DNA from: Cunninghamia lanceolata | Taxonomy: Eukaryota; Streptophyta; Pinopsida; Cupressales; Cupressaceae | DNA: 64,000 nucleotides | Assembly: GCA_027924645.1 (NCBI GenBank) | Contig: BSBN01000233.1 | Span: forward strand, 7,148,501 to 7,212,500 | Direction: 5' to 3' | Shown here: positions 1-10,900 of the stretch, in pieces | Position numbering within the stretch: position 1 is the stretch's first letter | Layout: every line of letters begins with the position of its first letter | Notes under the pieces: generated by a model | Told to the model about the DNA's origin: nothing | The model's input: the letters and a program-made list of their open reading frames with translations, nothing else | The model's database searches: none | Position numbers and translations under genes: made by a program

Positions 1-2045
1 TGTGGAGCAGATTACTATTGGGTTAGCGTCCTTAATGTTATGCTTTAACCTACTAAATCACCAAATCGGACTTGCTATTTGAATGTCTCAATAAGCCCTT
101 GTTCATTTGTAAATTCAAGCTGAATGTAAGTCATACAGTCTTTAAAAAAAAATTAAGATTGGACAATGTTTAACAAGAGAAATAAACAGTCAGTATTTGA
201 TATGAATTGTATGAATTTACTATAGTAGATGATGAATTCACTGCCATAGTTAGATTCTCGCAGCTTGTACCAATCAGTGATTTCACCAATGTAAGTAGGA
301 ACTCAGCTTAGAAGATTTTTCCTGCACACTTGAATCAGTACGTGGATGTCCCACATCATCCTGAATGTTTTCCAAGAAGTTGTCTCTCCCAAAGCATACC
401 AATGAGCGCATTACTTTATTTAAATATCATCATTTTCAATGGTCAAACAATTAATAACAATTTTACATCTTATCTTCAACAATAGTGGTAAATAAATGAT
501 CTATTTTTGACGAAATCTTACCTTGGGAATAAGAATAACCTACACACAAGTACATGAACATGTATATAAAAGTATCTTCTATTATAAATTAAGTATGAAT
601 CAAAAACATAGTTAAGATACATGATTTATTAGATGAGTTGTTGGAGTCTATATATATATATATATGATAGAATTATTAACTTATGAAACAATAGAAATGT
701 AGTTGTTTTAGTTTAATACAAATGTTTATTAAACTAATCGATATGATTGCATATTTACTGTAATATGGCATTGATTCTATTATAATTGTTATGTTAGTAG
801 AAATATGATAAATGGGTTTGGATTAAAAATGTTGTAACTAGTATTTGATCTATAAGCATTTGTAATTAATATTATCTCTGCATTTGTTTAGCTTGACGGT
901 TATATGTAATTGATGATTGATTAATATAATAGATAGAATTAATATTAATTAAACTAGAATTCTTGGTGGAGATATAACTTGAATCGAGTTACTAATTTGA
1001 TTAAATGGAATTGGATATGACAAAATAATTAGTGTAGACGAAATTTAATCTAGTTGATTTGGTTTTGTAAAGATCTTTATAATGATTTTGTTAAGTTGAA
1101 ATTGGATTTAAAGTTTGGAATTAGGTTAAACAACACTGTACTTGAAAATTTAGCCTTATAAGTAAAACTTACAGGTAACAGGATAACTAAGAGATTGAAT
1201 TGCTCTTGTAAGAAAAATTTATGTTGTCAATGAGTTGATTAGTTGAAATTGCTTATTGCAAGCAAAATTTTCATGTGAGTTGGTCTATGTGTAAATTGTC
1301 AAGTTTAGGTTCCAGAGGCATAAGGTAATATGATTTGATGGCATGTATTTCTATTCATAGTTGTCTTGAAATGAAGATGTTGTAAGAACATGATTTCTCT
1401 TGACTACGTATGTGGGTCTTGGTAAACAATAATGTGGGATGATGTACATACTGTGTTGTGAATATATTATGATGGGTTTAAACTCTTTCACATATGTGTT
1501 GATATCGAGCTTGTGTTTAGTATGGTAATGGGGAGATCTTGCAATCGTAATGAGAAACTATTTTGGTTCATAGCTGAGATTTGAGAGTGAGATGATCCAT
1601 ACCTTGCTCTGGATATGTGTTGTTATGGGTATTCCGATTGATCATCTGAAAGTTTTGGGACAATGATGTAAAGGTTGGTCCTTGTAATTATGTTTAATAT
1701 GCAAGAAGGTAAATGCCTTGCATTATTTATGTATACTTATCAGTATGATAGTGATTATCTTGATTGATGGTTAGGGTTTCTAGATGCAGGTAGGGGAGTG
1801 GCTTTCAATGTGGGGCCGATGCCCAAAGTGGCTGTTAGGATAACCCATTGAAAGTTGTTAATTAAGTGAAAACCTAAAAATGAACTGGGGGAAAAGGGTA
1901 AATTACACATTAACAAGATAATTGGATTTCCCCTCCCATTCCTGTAGTGCTCATTTAGACTAAGGATGGGTAGAGAAGGCCTGGTTGGCAAGATCAACTT
2001 CCTTGTCCTCACGAAAGGAAGGTTGATTCTACATGAGTCACCCTA

Positions 2046-2128
2046 TAGGGCCGGCGCCTAGTGAGAGGCTGTCAGGATAACCATAGATGGGGGCCAACGC
2101 CTAGTGAGAGGCTGTCAAGATAACCCAT
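2046..2128 (+). repeat. ~44-bp tandem duplication inside left LTR
   Basis: Two units share GCCTAGTGAGAGGCTGTCA and each is followed by GATAACC. The right LTR has one unit at about 9206-9243. A diverged relative with GGGGCCGATGCCC and GATAACCCA lies at 1812-1848 (right LTR 8967-9003). The duplication therefore arose in the left LTR after insertion, or was lost from the right one. Confidence 0.7.
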
Positions 2129-2772
2129 GTTAGGACCGTGCGATGACACTCTCCCTACTATAGCCTAGCATTCCCTTGTTGTATTCTCCCCATTCGTCGT
2201 GTGTTGCCTTTGGAAGTGATATTGAGTTGCTTGTGATGTTGTCATGTGTTGTAATGGTGTTATGTTTAGTCCTTGTTCCTATTAGGCAATTGTCTACCTG
2301 ACTGTTTGATGTTTTGGGACCTTATGTTATCTCCTAGCATGGGGGGTGGACCTTAGGGTTACACATGGTCGGGTGGATGTGCTTTATCTCCATTGGTTTT
2401 TCCTTGCCATTATTCATGTGCAAGAAGGTTGCATCTCCGGTAGTAGATTCAGATCTTGTACCAGTCTATAAAGACAGTTATTTATGCTCACGTACTATCC
2501 TATGTATCAGATTATTCATAATGTTTGTAATCCAATATAATCAAAAGTTGATGATGTAAACAATATTATGTTGTATCCTCATGTGTACAAAAAAATTGTA
2601 GTTGTACTTGATCTGGATGATTATTTATCTGATGTCATGGAAATATATATGGTTATTCATTTTATGCAATAGTTACAGAATGAATTATTGTTGTCAGTAA
2701 TGCAGCCATGGAACCCTGAGAGAACATTACTTAGTATAGATATGTTAAATGTTACCTTGTTATTTCTTGCAT

Positions 2773-2794
2773 AATAAATAAATAAATAAATAAA
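2773..2794 (+). repeat. (AATA)n microsatellite
   Basis: This is a short tetranucleotide run near the 3' end of the left LTR. In the right LTR the same place (9888-9902) holds an A-rich run instead. Confidence 0.8.
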
Positions 2795-2856
2795 TTGTCC
2801 TGTTTGTATAGTGTAATTGTGTTGTTCTCTAGAGTCCCTTGGCAGGGCGTTACATC

Positions 2857-2868
2857 AGGTATCAGAGC
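2857..2868 (+). other. Primer binding site, initiator Met-tRNA type
   Basis: AGGTATCAGAGC begins two bases after the LTR end at 2854. It matches the complement of the plant initiator Met-tRNA 3' end (TGGTATCAGAGC) except for the first base. This fixes the LTR/internal boundary and the element's orientation. Confidence 0.85.
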
Positions 2869-4570
2869 AAAGGTTTGCAACACTGGGATCTCTGATTCTT
2901 GTCATTGTTTTAAGTTAAGCATTTTTTTTCCTCCTTATGGTGAGTTGGTAATAGTACCTCTCACCTAAGAGCCTTAGTATGGTATTAGAAGGATGATAAA
3001 CTTACAAACTTGTTCTGGACTGTAGAGGAAATAAATCCTGTATGCTTTGTTCTACTTGTGTGTCTGTTATGCGAAAATGTTATGATATATCTAATAATAT
3101 GTGTTCCCTGAACACTAGTGCTTACTGATTATTGAGGCCTCAAGTTCCTCTTGTTGTCTCTAGTGCTTTAGAAGATAGAAGCCCGGTTACTTTTAGAGCA
3201 TGGAATTAGGAGAGTGTAATTTGCCCCTCTAGTGATGTGAATATCCTAAACCCATTTTAGGTGAGGTATTGTAAGGGATAGTGGTGTTTGTCTTCCCTGG
3301 TTTGGTGAAGTAACCATACCTTGTGAGGTTATGTTTAGTTATGGGTGTGGAAGCACCATACCATCTATATGTTAGTGACATTATTTGTGTAAGTATTGGA
3401 ATGATTTGAATATTTGGAGGCATCATGCATTGTAAGACATGTGGTTAAGAGGTATTGTTGTGTGTGGGTATCTTAAAGTAGTAGTTTGACATCTATTTTT
3501 TTTTAGTGGCCATGACTTCATGTGGAAGTTCTTTTGTGGATTATGAAAGTTATCATTGTGTATGTATGTAAAAATCGAATGCAGGAGATCAAATTGGAGC
3601 TTGTGTTAGACCCATCTCATATAAATGTGATACTTAAAGTAAAATGTAGCCTTGATTAAGTATGTTCTTGTGTGCAATATTATCTATTCTTCCGCACATA
3701 AAGAAATTGTATTGCATTAAAGGTAGAAATTGTTGTAAATAAGTAATTATTTTGTTGCCTTAAATACTTGTATAAAAGTTGTTTAGGTATGAGGATGTAG
3801 ATAACCTAATTATCTACGTGTTGGCATACATTCTCTAACACATTCTAGACCTTGTGTCCTGGGTGTTGTGTAGCGGATACTCCCTTTTGTGGCTAAAATT
3901 AGCCACATTGTGATGTGGGTTTGTTTGCAATTTGGTTAATTTGAAATTTTTGATAGTTGTTTTAGGTGTTGTTAGGGGCTAACAGTGAATTTGTTTTCTT
4001 TGAAATTTCTTATGATAGGAGTGGTCACTAAAACTCTTTTCTCTATACTTGAGTTATTGTTGGAAATTGTTGGCATTTTGTGACTTAAGATTGGATTTGG
4101 TTATTTTTCTACTTGGGTTTTCACCTTCTTTAAAAATTTGATGGTGACTATTTCGAATGTTTGTTTTTGTTAGCCCTGTATTGTGTCAAGTGTTGTTTCT
4201 ATCATGTTCATTTCAAACCTCTGATAGTGTGTACAAGGGAGGACTCTGCAGAGAATTATACTTGAATGCTTGGTAATTAGTCAGAACCATGGTGGAAATA
4301 AGAAATGAGATGTAATTTTCCTTGATAATATGTAAACACAGATCCCTGAATCGAATGAAATTCTCAAAATACGTGCGATTGGTTATAAGTAGATCACATG
4401 ATACACCTTAAAGGTAAGGAATTGATGTCTTTCAAGCCTGTATTGAAGGATTGTGCTTGTCTTGGGAACAATTGCTTAATGTGAATGCATATGTTGGCAA
4501 TAGAAAATTGTAATACTAATATGTTATGTTTCCACCCTAGTCTGTGACTTCCAGGAGTAAGTCAAGTTTT

Positions 4571-4581
4571 AGGGGGGAGCA
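4571..4581 (+). other. Polypurine tract before right LTR
   Basis: AGGGGGGAGCA lies directly before the LTR start TGTAGTACC at 4582. A purine run at this place primes plus-strand DNA synthesis in LTR retroelements. Confidence 0.85.
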
Positions 4582-6099
4582 TGTAGTACCCCTCTATTTT
4601 CACCTTGGATGTACAGGTGAACTGATCAAGGCACATGAAGATGAAGGTAAAATAACATGAATAATTAAGGTAAGGTAAACAATTGATGATGTACAATATA
4701 GATAGATGTTTCATCCATGTGTGGATTCATATGATAGTTAATGTGTTTTATTGATAACCTCCATTGTGACACTGATAATGCAGGCTTTGACATTGTTTTG
4801 CATTCCAATGATTAAGATGTCGATCTTACTACAATTGTTATATGCTAGAATGGATCTCATGCACTGATTCTGTTAGATTTATTTGTTATGATGGTACTTC
4901 TGAGACTTATTCAATTTCATGCACCTATATGTTCAGTGTATGGTTCTATTCAGATAATGAGGTAGATTCGATTTGGTTATGATTACGTGTTATATAATCT
5001 AGATTGATATGATGTGGAGAGGACGATGTCGCATCACTTGCTTGCGAGTGCTCTGCGATGTTGTGATTATTTTTTCACCTAGTGTTAGCTTTTGTGCATC
5101 TATACATGCTTGACTGTGTCATTTGTTGCAGGATGCAGGTATCTGGCATCGACTCCACCTGAATTAATAGGTCTGAGCATGACCTGAACCCAATGGATAA
5201 GTTGTTTTGGAGATAACTTAAGGTCCCACATCCCAAGTCATCATCCTTGATCAGGATGCATGACATGTCTAGTTCAACCTGTTAGTTCAGTCAGTATGTT
5301 AGGTCTTGCAATTGATTTATATTTGATGGAGCTTGTTGGTTAAGTGTGTTTTGGCCTGGCTTGTGAACATGTTTGATTTGGCTTTTAACAGCTGCCCTAC
5401 TCAGTGGGTTATGTTGTATGCCTAGATTTCATTATATAGTCATACTAATATTTTATTCACTATAATATTTAATAGGGTTATATAATATTCTCATTATTAT
5501 TATTATTGTTATTTAATAAGATTAAAATGGTAATTGATAATAACCTAGTTCAAGATAATTATTTAAAGTTGTTTGAATGTGAATTATTTTTACTATTATT
5601 AAATTGATTTAGTTGAGGGTAGTTGGGGAAGTTGGCGGGAGAGGTAGCTATTAGAAATTTGGGGGGGAAGGAGAAGGGAAGGGGGTTTGCATTTGGAGAG
5701 TAAAGGAAATTCTGGTAAAAGCTCAACAAACTTCAAGTATGCAACTGTATGTGATTTATGCCTATTGCATATGAAATTTTAATGGAATTAGATTAATTGT
5801 GTTTTCCTCCATTGACAGGATTTAGTCAGAATTTGGCATTAGATTCTTTAAAGCAGATTTGAAATTACTTTTGATCTCCAACCTATCTGTAGTATTGAGA
5901 TTGTCACAAATTTCCATTTGCTTTAGATTCAATTGAATATAATTTATTTCCCATTCACCACATCCGTGCTTCCAACACAGTTTTAATTGGTGTCTCAATG
6001 TCAAGTTTAGATTACCCCAAGATAGCCTACATTGTCATAAAGATTGCAAAATTAGCCCTTACTCCTATCTTTTTGCATATGTGTAAACGTTCTACTGTT

Positions 6100-6290
6100 T
6101 TACTTGCAAATCTGTCTTGTGTGCACCCTACAGTCATTTTATCTACAATTGTTTGTGCGCATCTGGCAGTCATAACATTTGCAATTGTTCTGTGCTATCT
6201 TGTGATCATCATTTTGGTGCATTCTGCAATCACCCGAGCATATCCTGTAATTATTCTTTTGGCATTGTGTGGGGAGGGCAGATATATTAC
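6100..6290 (+). repeat. Degenerate ~35-bp minisatellite in LTR
   Basis: Successive blocks share the pattern TGTGC-CATCCTG(C)AGTCAT followed by a T-rich stretch and GCAATTGT. A similar TGTC-AA / GCATTTTGTC texture recurs at 6640-6760. It produces a hydrophobic open frame at 5998-6318 that I read as low-complexity translation, not as a membrane protein gene. Confidence 0.5.
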
Positions 6291-7791
6291 TATAGCTGAT
6301 ATTAGGTTTCCCTATTGAATTTGCTTGGCCAACGTCCATACCCTTTATCTTTTGTCGATCTCTTAATCATTCAAACCCCATCGTTTGTTTATTACCAATA
6401 TACCATCACCTATCTAGCGAGGCAACATCTTGTGATGGACAAATCTAAAAAAAAACACCCAACTTTTCACTCAATCTCAATTTTGAGTCACAGTAATCCT
6501 CCTTCGTTCTCTCGGCTTTGATAGCGACCTTGATACAGGAATTCCACCCATAGGAGTCTTTAGTTTGAGAAATTGAATGGCAAAATTCAAACCCTGGACC
6601 CGCCGCTCCTCAGAATTTGGAGATGAACTCATACATTGTGCTGTCAAACATCTCTATTGCGTTCTGTCAAACAACTTTGCTGCATTTTGTCAAATAGTAC
6701 ATGTGTCTTGCCAATGCTTTTACATTTTGCATACATGTTATGAGCATTTCCAACTGTATTATCTAGAAAAGATTCATGTTTCTTTTATGCATCAATGGAT
6801 GTCATTCGCTGTTTTGATACGACTTTAGCGCTGGCAGAAGGTGTGGAATTTAGCATTCCATCTGACAGATACACTTGCCTTTAAAACAAATTCATTTTGT
6901 GTATATCCTGCAATTGTAGTAATCTCTTGATGGTGACCTCTAGTAGTGAGTCGATCCTTCCAAATACTCGGCAATATTATCATTCAATGGCTGGCATAAA
7001 GATTAAATCTCAACGGCTTGAAAGTGGTATCATCCAATGGCCTTATCTTGTTCTATCAATACTAGAAATTGGTCTCTCACTATTGTTTTGACCTCACCTA
7101 AACGGCCTGCCCATAATTCAACTTAAATGACCTCTGCTGATCCACGTGAAGCAGATTACTATTGGGTTAGCATCCTTAATGTTATGCTTTAACCTAATAA
7201 ATCACCAAATCGGACTTGCTATTTGAATGTCTCAGTAAGCCCTTGTTCAGTTGTAAATTCAAGCTGAATGTATGTCATACAGTCTTTAAAAAAAAAATTA
7301 AAGATTTGACAATGTTTAACAAGAGAAATAAACTGTCAGTATTTGATATGAATTGTAAGAATTTACTATAGTAGATGATGAATTCACTGCCACGATTACA
7401 TTCTCGCAGCTTGTACCAATCAGTGATTTCACGAATGTAGGTAGAAACTCAGCTTAGAAGATTTTTCCTGCACACTTGAATCAGTACGTGGATGTCCCAC
7501 ATCATCCTGAACGTTTTCCAAGAAGTTGTCTCTCCCAAAGCATACCAATGAGCGCATTACTTTATTTAAATATCATCATTTTCAATGGTCAAACAATTAA
7601 TAACAATTTTACATCTTCTCTTCAACAATAGTGGTAAATAAATGATCTATTTTTGACCAAATCTTACCTTGGGAATAAGAATAACCTACACACAAGTACA
7701 TGAACATGTATATAAACCTATCTTCTATTATAAATTAAGTATGAATCAAAAACATAGTTAAGATACATGATTTATTAGATGAGTTGTTGGA

Positions 7792-7792
<1 letters not shown>

Positions 7793-7825
<33 letters not shown>
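7793..7825 (+). repeat. (TA)n microsatellite
   Basis: There are about 16 TA units here, against about 8 at the matching position 649-665 of the left LTR. Confidence 0.9.
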
Positions 7826-7828
<3 letters not shown>

Positions 7829-9969
7829 AGAATTATTAACTTATGAAACAATAGAAATGTAGTTGTTTTAGTTTAATACAAATTTTTTTATTAAACTAAT
7901 CGATATGATTGCATATTTACTGTAATATGGCATTGATTCTATTATAATTGTTTTGTTAGTAGAAATATGATAAATGGGTTTGGATTAAAAATGTTGTAAC
8001 TAGTATTTGATCTATAAGCATTTGTAATTAATATTATCTATGTATTTGTTTAGCTTGACGGTTATATGTAATTGATGATTGATTAATATAATAGATAGAA
8101 TTAATATTAATTAAACTAGACCTACGTTTTATGAAATTCTTGGTGGAGATATAACTTGAATCTAGTTTCTAATTTGATTAAATTAGTGTAGATGAAATTT
8201 AATCTAGTTGATTTGGTTTTGTAAAGATCTTTATAATGATTTTGTTAGGTTGAAATTGGATTTAAAGTTTGGATTTAGGTGAGACAACATTGTACTTGAA
8301 AATTTAGCCTTATAAGTAAAACTTATAGGTAATAGGATAACTAAGAGATTGAATTGCTCTTGTAAGAAAAATTTATGTTGTCAATGAGCTGATTAGTTGA
8401 AATTGCTTATTGCAAGCAAAATTTTCATGTGAGTTGGTCTATGTGTAAATTGTCAAGTTTAGGTTCCAGAGGCATAAGGTAATATGATTTGATGGCATGT
8501 ATTTCTATTCATAATTGTCTTGAAATGTAGATGTTGTAAGAACATGATTTCTCTTGACTACATATGTGGGTCTTGGTAAACAATAATTTGGGATGATGTA
8601 CATACTGTGTTGTGAATATATTATGATGGGTTTAAATCTCCTTCACATATGTGTTGATATCGAGCTTGTGTTTAGTATGGTAATAGGGAGATCTTGTAAT
8701 CGTAATGAGAAACTATTTTGGTTCATAGCTGAGATTTGAGAGCGAGATGATCCATACCTTGCTCTGGATATGTGTTGTTAGGGGTATTGCGATTGATCAT
8801 CTGAAAGTTTTGGGACAATGATGTAAAGGTTGGTCCTTGTGATTATGTTTAATATGCAAGAAGGTAAAAGCCTTGCATTGTTTATGTATACTTATCAATA
8901 TGATAGTGATTGTCTTGCTTGATGGTTAGGGTTTCTAGATGCAGGTAGGGGAGTGGATTTCAATGTGGGGCCGGTGCCCAAAGTGGCTGTCAGGATAACC
9001 CATTAAAAGTTGTTAATTACTTGTGAAAACCTAAAAATGAAGTTGGGGGGAAAGGGTAAATTACACATTAACAAGACAATTGGATTTCCTCTCCCATGCC
9101 TGTAGTGCTCGTTTAGACTAAGGATGGGTAGAGAAGCCCTGGTTGGCAAGATCAACTTCCTTGTCCTCACGAAAGGAAGGTTGATTCCGCATGAGTCACC
9201 CTATGGGGCCGGTGCCTAGTGAGAGGCTGTCAGGATAACCCATGTTAGGACCGTGCGATGACACTCTCCCTACTGCAGCCTAGCATTCCCTAGTTGTATT
9301 CTCCCCATTCGTCATGTGTTGCCTCTGGAAGTGATATTGAGTTGCTTGTGATGTTGTCATGTGTTGTAATGGTGTCATGTTTAGTCCTTGTTCCTGTTAG
9401 GCAATTGTCTACCTGACTATTTGATGTTTTGGGACCTTATGTTATCTCCTAGCACAAGGGGTGGACCTTAGGGTTCCACATGGTTGGGTGGATGTGCTTT
9501 ATCTCCATTGGTTTTTCCTTGCCATTATTCATGTGCAAGAGGGTTGCATCTCTAGTAACAGATTCAGATCTTGTACTAGTCTATAAAGATAGTTATTTAT
9601 GCTCATGTACTATCCTATGTATCAGATTATTCATAATGTTTGTAATCCAATGTATTCAAAAGTTGATGATGTAAACAATATTATGTTGTATCATCATGTG
9701 TATGGAGAAATTGTAGTTGTACTTGATCTGGATGATTATTTATCTGATGTCATGGAAATATATATGGTTATTTATTTTATGCAATAGTTACAGAATGAAT
9801 TATTGTTGTCAGTAATGCAACCATGGAACCCTAAGAGAACATTACTTAGTATAGATATGTTAAATGTTACCTTGTTATTTCTTGCATAATAAAAGAAAAA
9901 AAATTGTCTTGTTTGTATAGTGTAATTGTGTTGTTCTCTAGAGTCCCTTGGCGGGGCGTTACACTAATC

Positions 9970-10125
9970 ACTAACATTGTGGGTGACTATGTTCTTGAAT
10001 ATGTCATGAAAAGATTTCCTGTCAACTGACTCGTTTTGGATTATAGTGAAGAATTCTTTGGACATCACGGTATTCACAAACAAAAAAGATTTTGGAGGAC
10101 AAGGGCAAGGATGAACTATTCTTGA
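9970..10125 (+). pseudogene. Fragment related to ORF-a of the tandem units
   Basis: One reading frame directly after the right LTR gives TNIV...YV...PVN(stop)LVLDYSEEFFGHHGI..QKRFWRTRARM. ORF-a of the tandem units (for example 43000-43190) has T(D)IV...FV..PLPINRIIMDYSEIFITH..IEEPKRFWRVKARF. The spacing and the DYSE-F and KRFWR-AR blocks match over about 50 residues, so this is a diverged homologue. It carries an internal TGA at 10027-10029 and stops at 10123-10125. Its N-terminal part would lie on the other side of the LARD element, outside the window, so the element probably inserted into this copy. Function unknown. Confidence 0.65.
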
Positions 10126-10900
10126 AGGATGCTTAGAAACCTTTGCATGTTTTCAAATTTTCTTATAGAATGTTTTGAAGGGCAAGGATAAACTATTCTA
10201 GGTTTCAAAGTTCCCTGTAAGTGTAGTAGTGTAGCTTGTTACTATTTTTTGTGACAACTGTAAACAACTATTAAAATGAGTAAAGAACTATTTTTTGTGG
10301 CCTCAAATTATTCAACAATTTTGAGAAATTGAGACAAATGTAAATGCCCATTTGGTTTTCTTTTATTGTTTTGTTTAACATCAAAAATACAATTCAAGCT
10401 TTATAAATACTAAATCTATTCCATTTGATATCTTAAATATACATGTGCAATATATATAATTGTAAAATGTATAGACTACAATGATAACTACTATAAACTT
10501 CACTTTCGTCTTTCTAACCTTCTCAAAATGCCCTATCCACAACAAAATCTTAGCTTCAAAACTTGGGTTAGATGACAAATTTAGTCAATCGGTGACATAA
10601 TGGATGAGAAGTATTTCCTTCAGGATGGTGATAACATTTGTCTTTTATGTATCATGTGATGCTACGAATAATATTACCTATATTTGCATTTGGTTGGATT
10701 TCACTTCAAGCCAATCCAATAGATACCCTTCTCCTTCATACACCTTATATATTGTTTTACCCTTGTAGTAGCTGTCTAAAAAATTGGATAACCTAAGGGC
10801 TCTTTTATTTTCAATCTAAGTGTGAGATCATTGTATCAATCCTTACAATGGTCTCTACTATTTGCGATATGTAATAACATTCCTTTAGCTACCTCAACCA
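10126..10900. other. No gene recognised
   Basis: AT-rich sequence. A stretch containing GGGCAAGGATRAACTATTCT is present twice (10103 and 10181), suggesting a small local duplication. The remainder shows no domain or motif I can name. Confidence 0.5.

Larger units (their letters stand above)
1..2854 (+). repeat. Left (5') LTR, 3' part only
   Basis: This is the 3' 2.85 kb of the left LTR and ends GGGCGTTACA directly before the primer binding site. It aligns along its length with 7143-9963. Differences by eye are mostly transitions plus a few indels: a shorter TA run at 649-665, loss of about 15 bp near 958, and an extra GGGCC-containing unit at 2046-2125. The short ORFs in it (for example 2365-2559) are not supported as genes. 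Confidence 0.85.
2855..4581 (+). other. Internal region of the LARD-like element, no coding sequence
   Basis: The 1.7 kb between PBS and PPT is T- and G-rich, with short ORFs only (the longest is about 65 codons on the minus strand at 3229-3426). No zinc knuckle, aspartic protease or reverse transcriptase motif can be seen on either strand. An autonomous Ty3/gypsy interior would be at least about 4 kb. Confidence 0.7.
1..9963 (+). mobile_element. Giant non-autonomous LTR retrotransposon (LARD-like), left end outside window
   Basis: Bases 1-2854 are repeated at about 7143-9963. The first copy is followed at once by a primer-binding-site sequence, and a polypurine tract plus TGTAGTACCCC lies at 4571-4592. 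This defines a right LTR of 5382 bp (4582-9963), a left LTR entering from outside the window, and an internal region of 1727 bp. The LTR ends TGTAGTACCCC and GGGGCGTTACA are near-inverted repeats of the TG...CA type. No gag, protease, reverse transcriptase or integrase reading frame is present, so it must have moved using proteins from another element. Large LTRs with a non-coding interior are the definition of LARD elements, although the interior here is shorter than the LTR. The strand is set by the PBS and PPT order. The base run after the right LTR is CTAAT; its left partner is outside the window. Confidence 0.85.
4582..9963 (+). repeat. Right (3') LTR, complete, 5382 bp
   Basis: It runs from TGTAGTACCCC to GGGGCGTTACA. 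Plant LTRs are usually a few hundred bases to about 2 kb, so this one is exceptionally long. Its first 2.56 kb has no partner in the window because the left LTR is truncated. It contains a TA microsatellite (7793-7825), a low-complexity ~35-bp degenerate repeat (6100-6290) and a CACGTG G-box (7143-7148). No coding gene is supported in it. Confidence 0.85.

Noticed and set aside
1..2854. Repeat 1-2854 / 7143-9963 as a simple segmental duplication
   Set aside because: A primer binding site and polypurine tract sit exactly at the LTR borders, so it is an LTR pair.
5998..6318. 106-codon hydrophobic frame resembling a membrane protein
   Set aside because: It lies in a low-complexity degenerate repeat inside an LTR, and two other frames over the same bases are also open. 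There is no independent evidence of coding.
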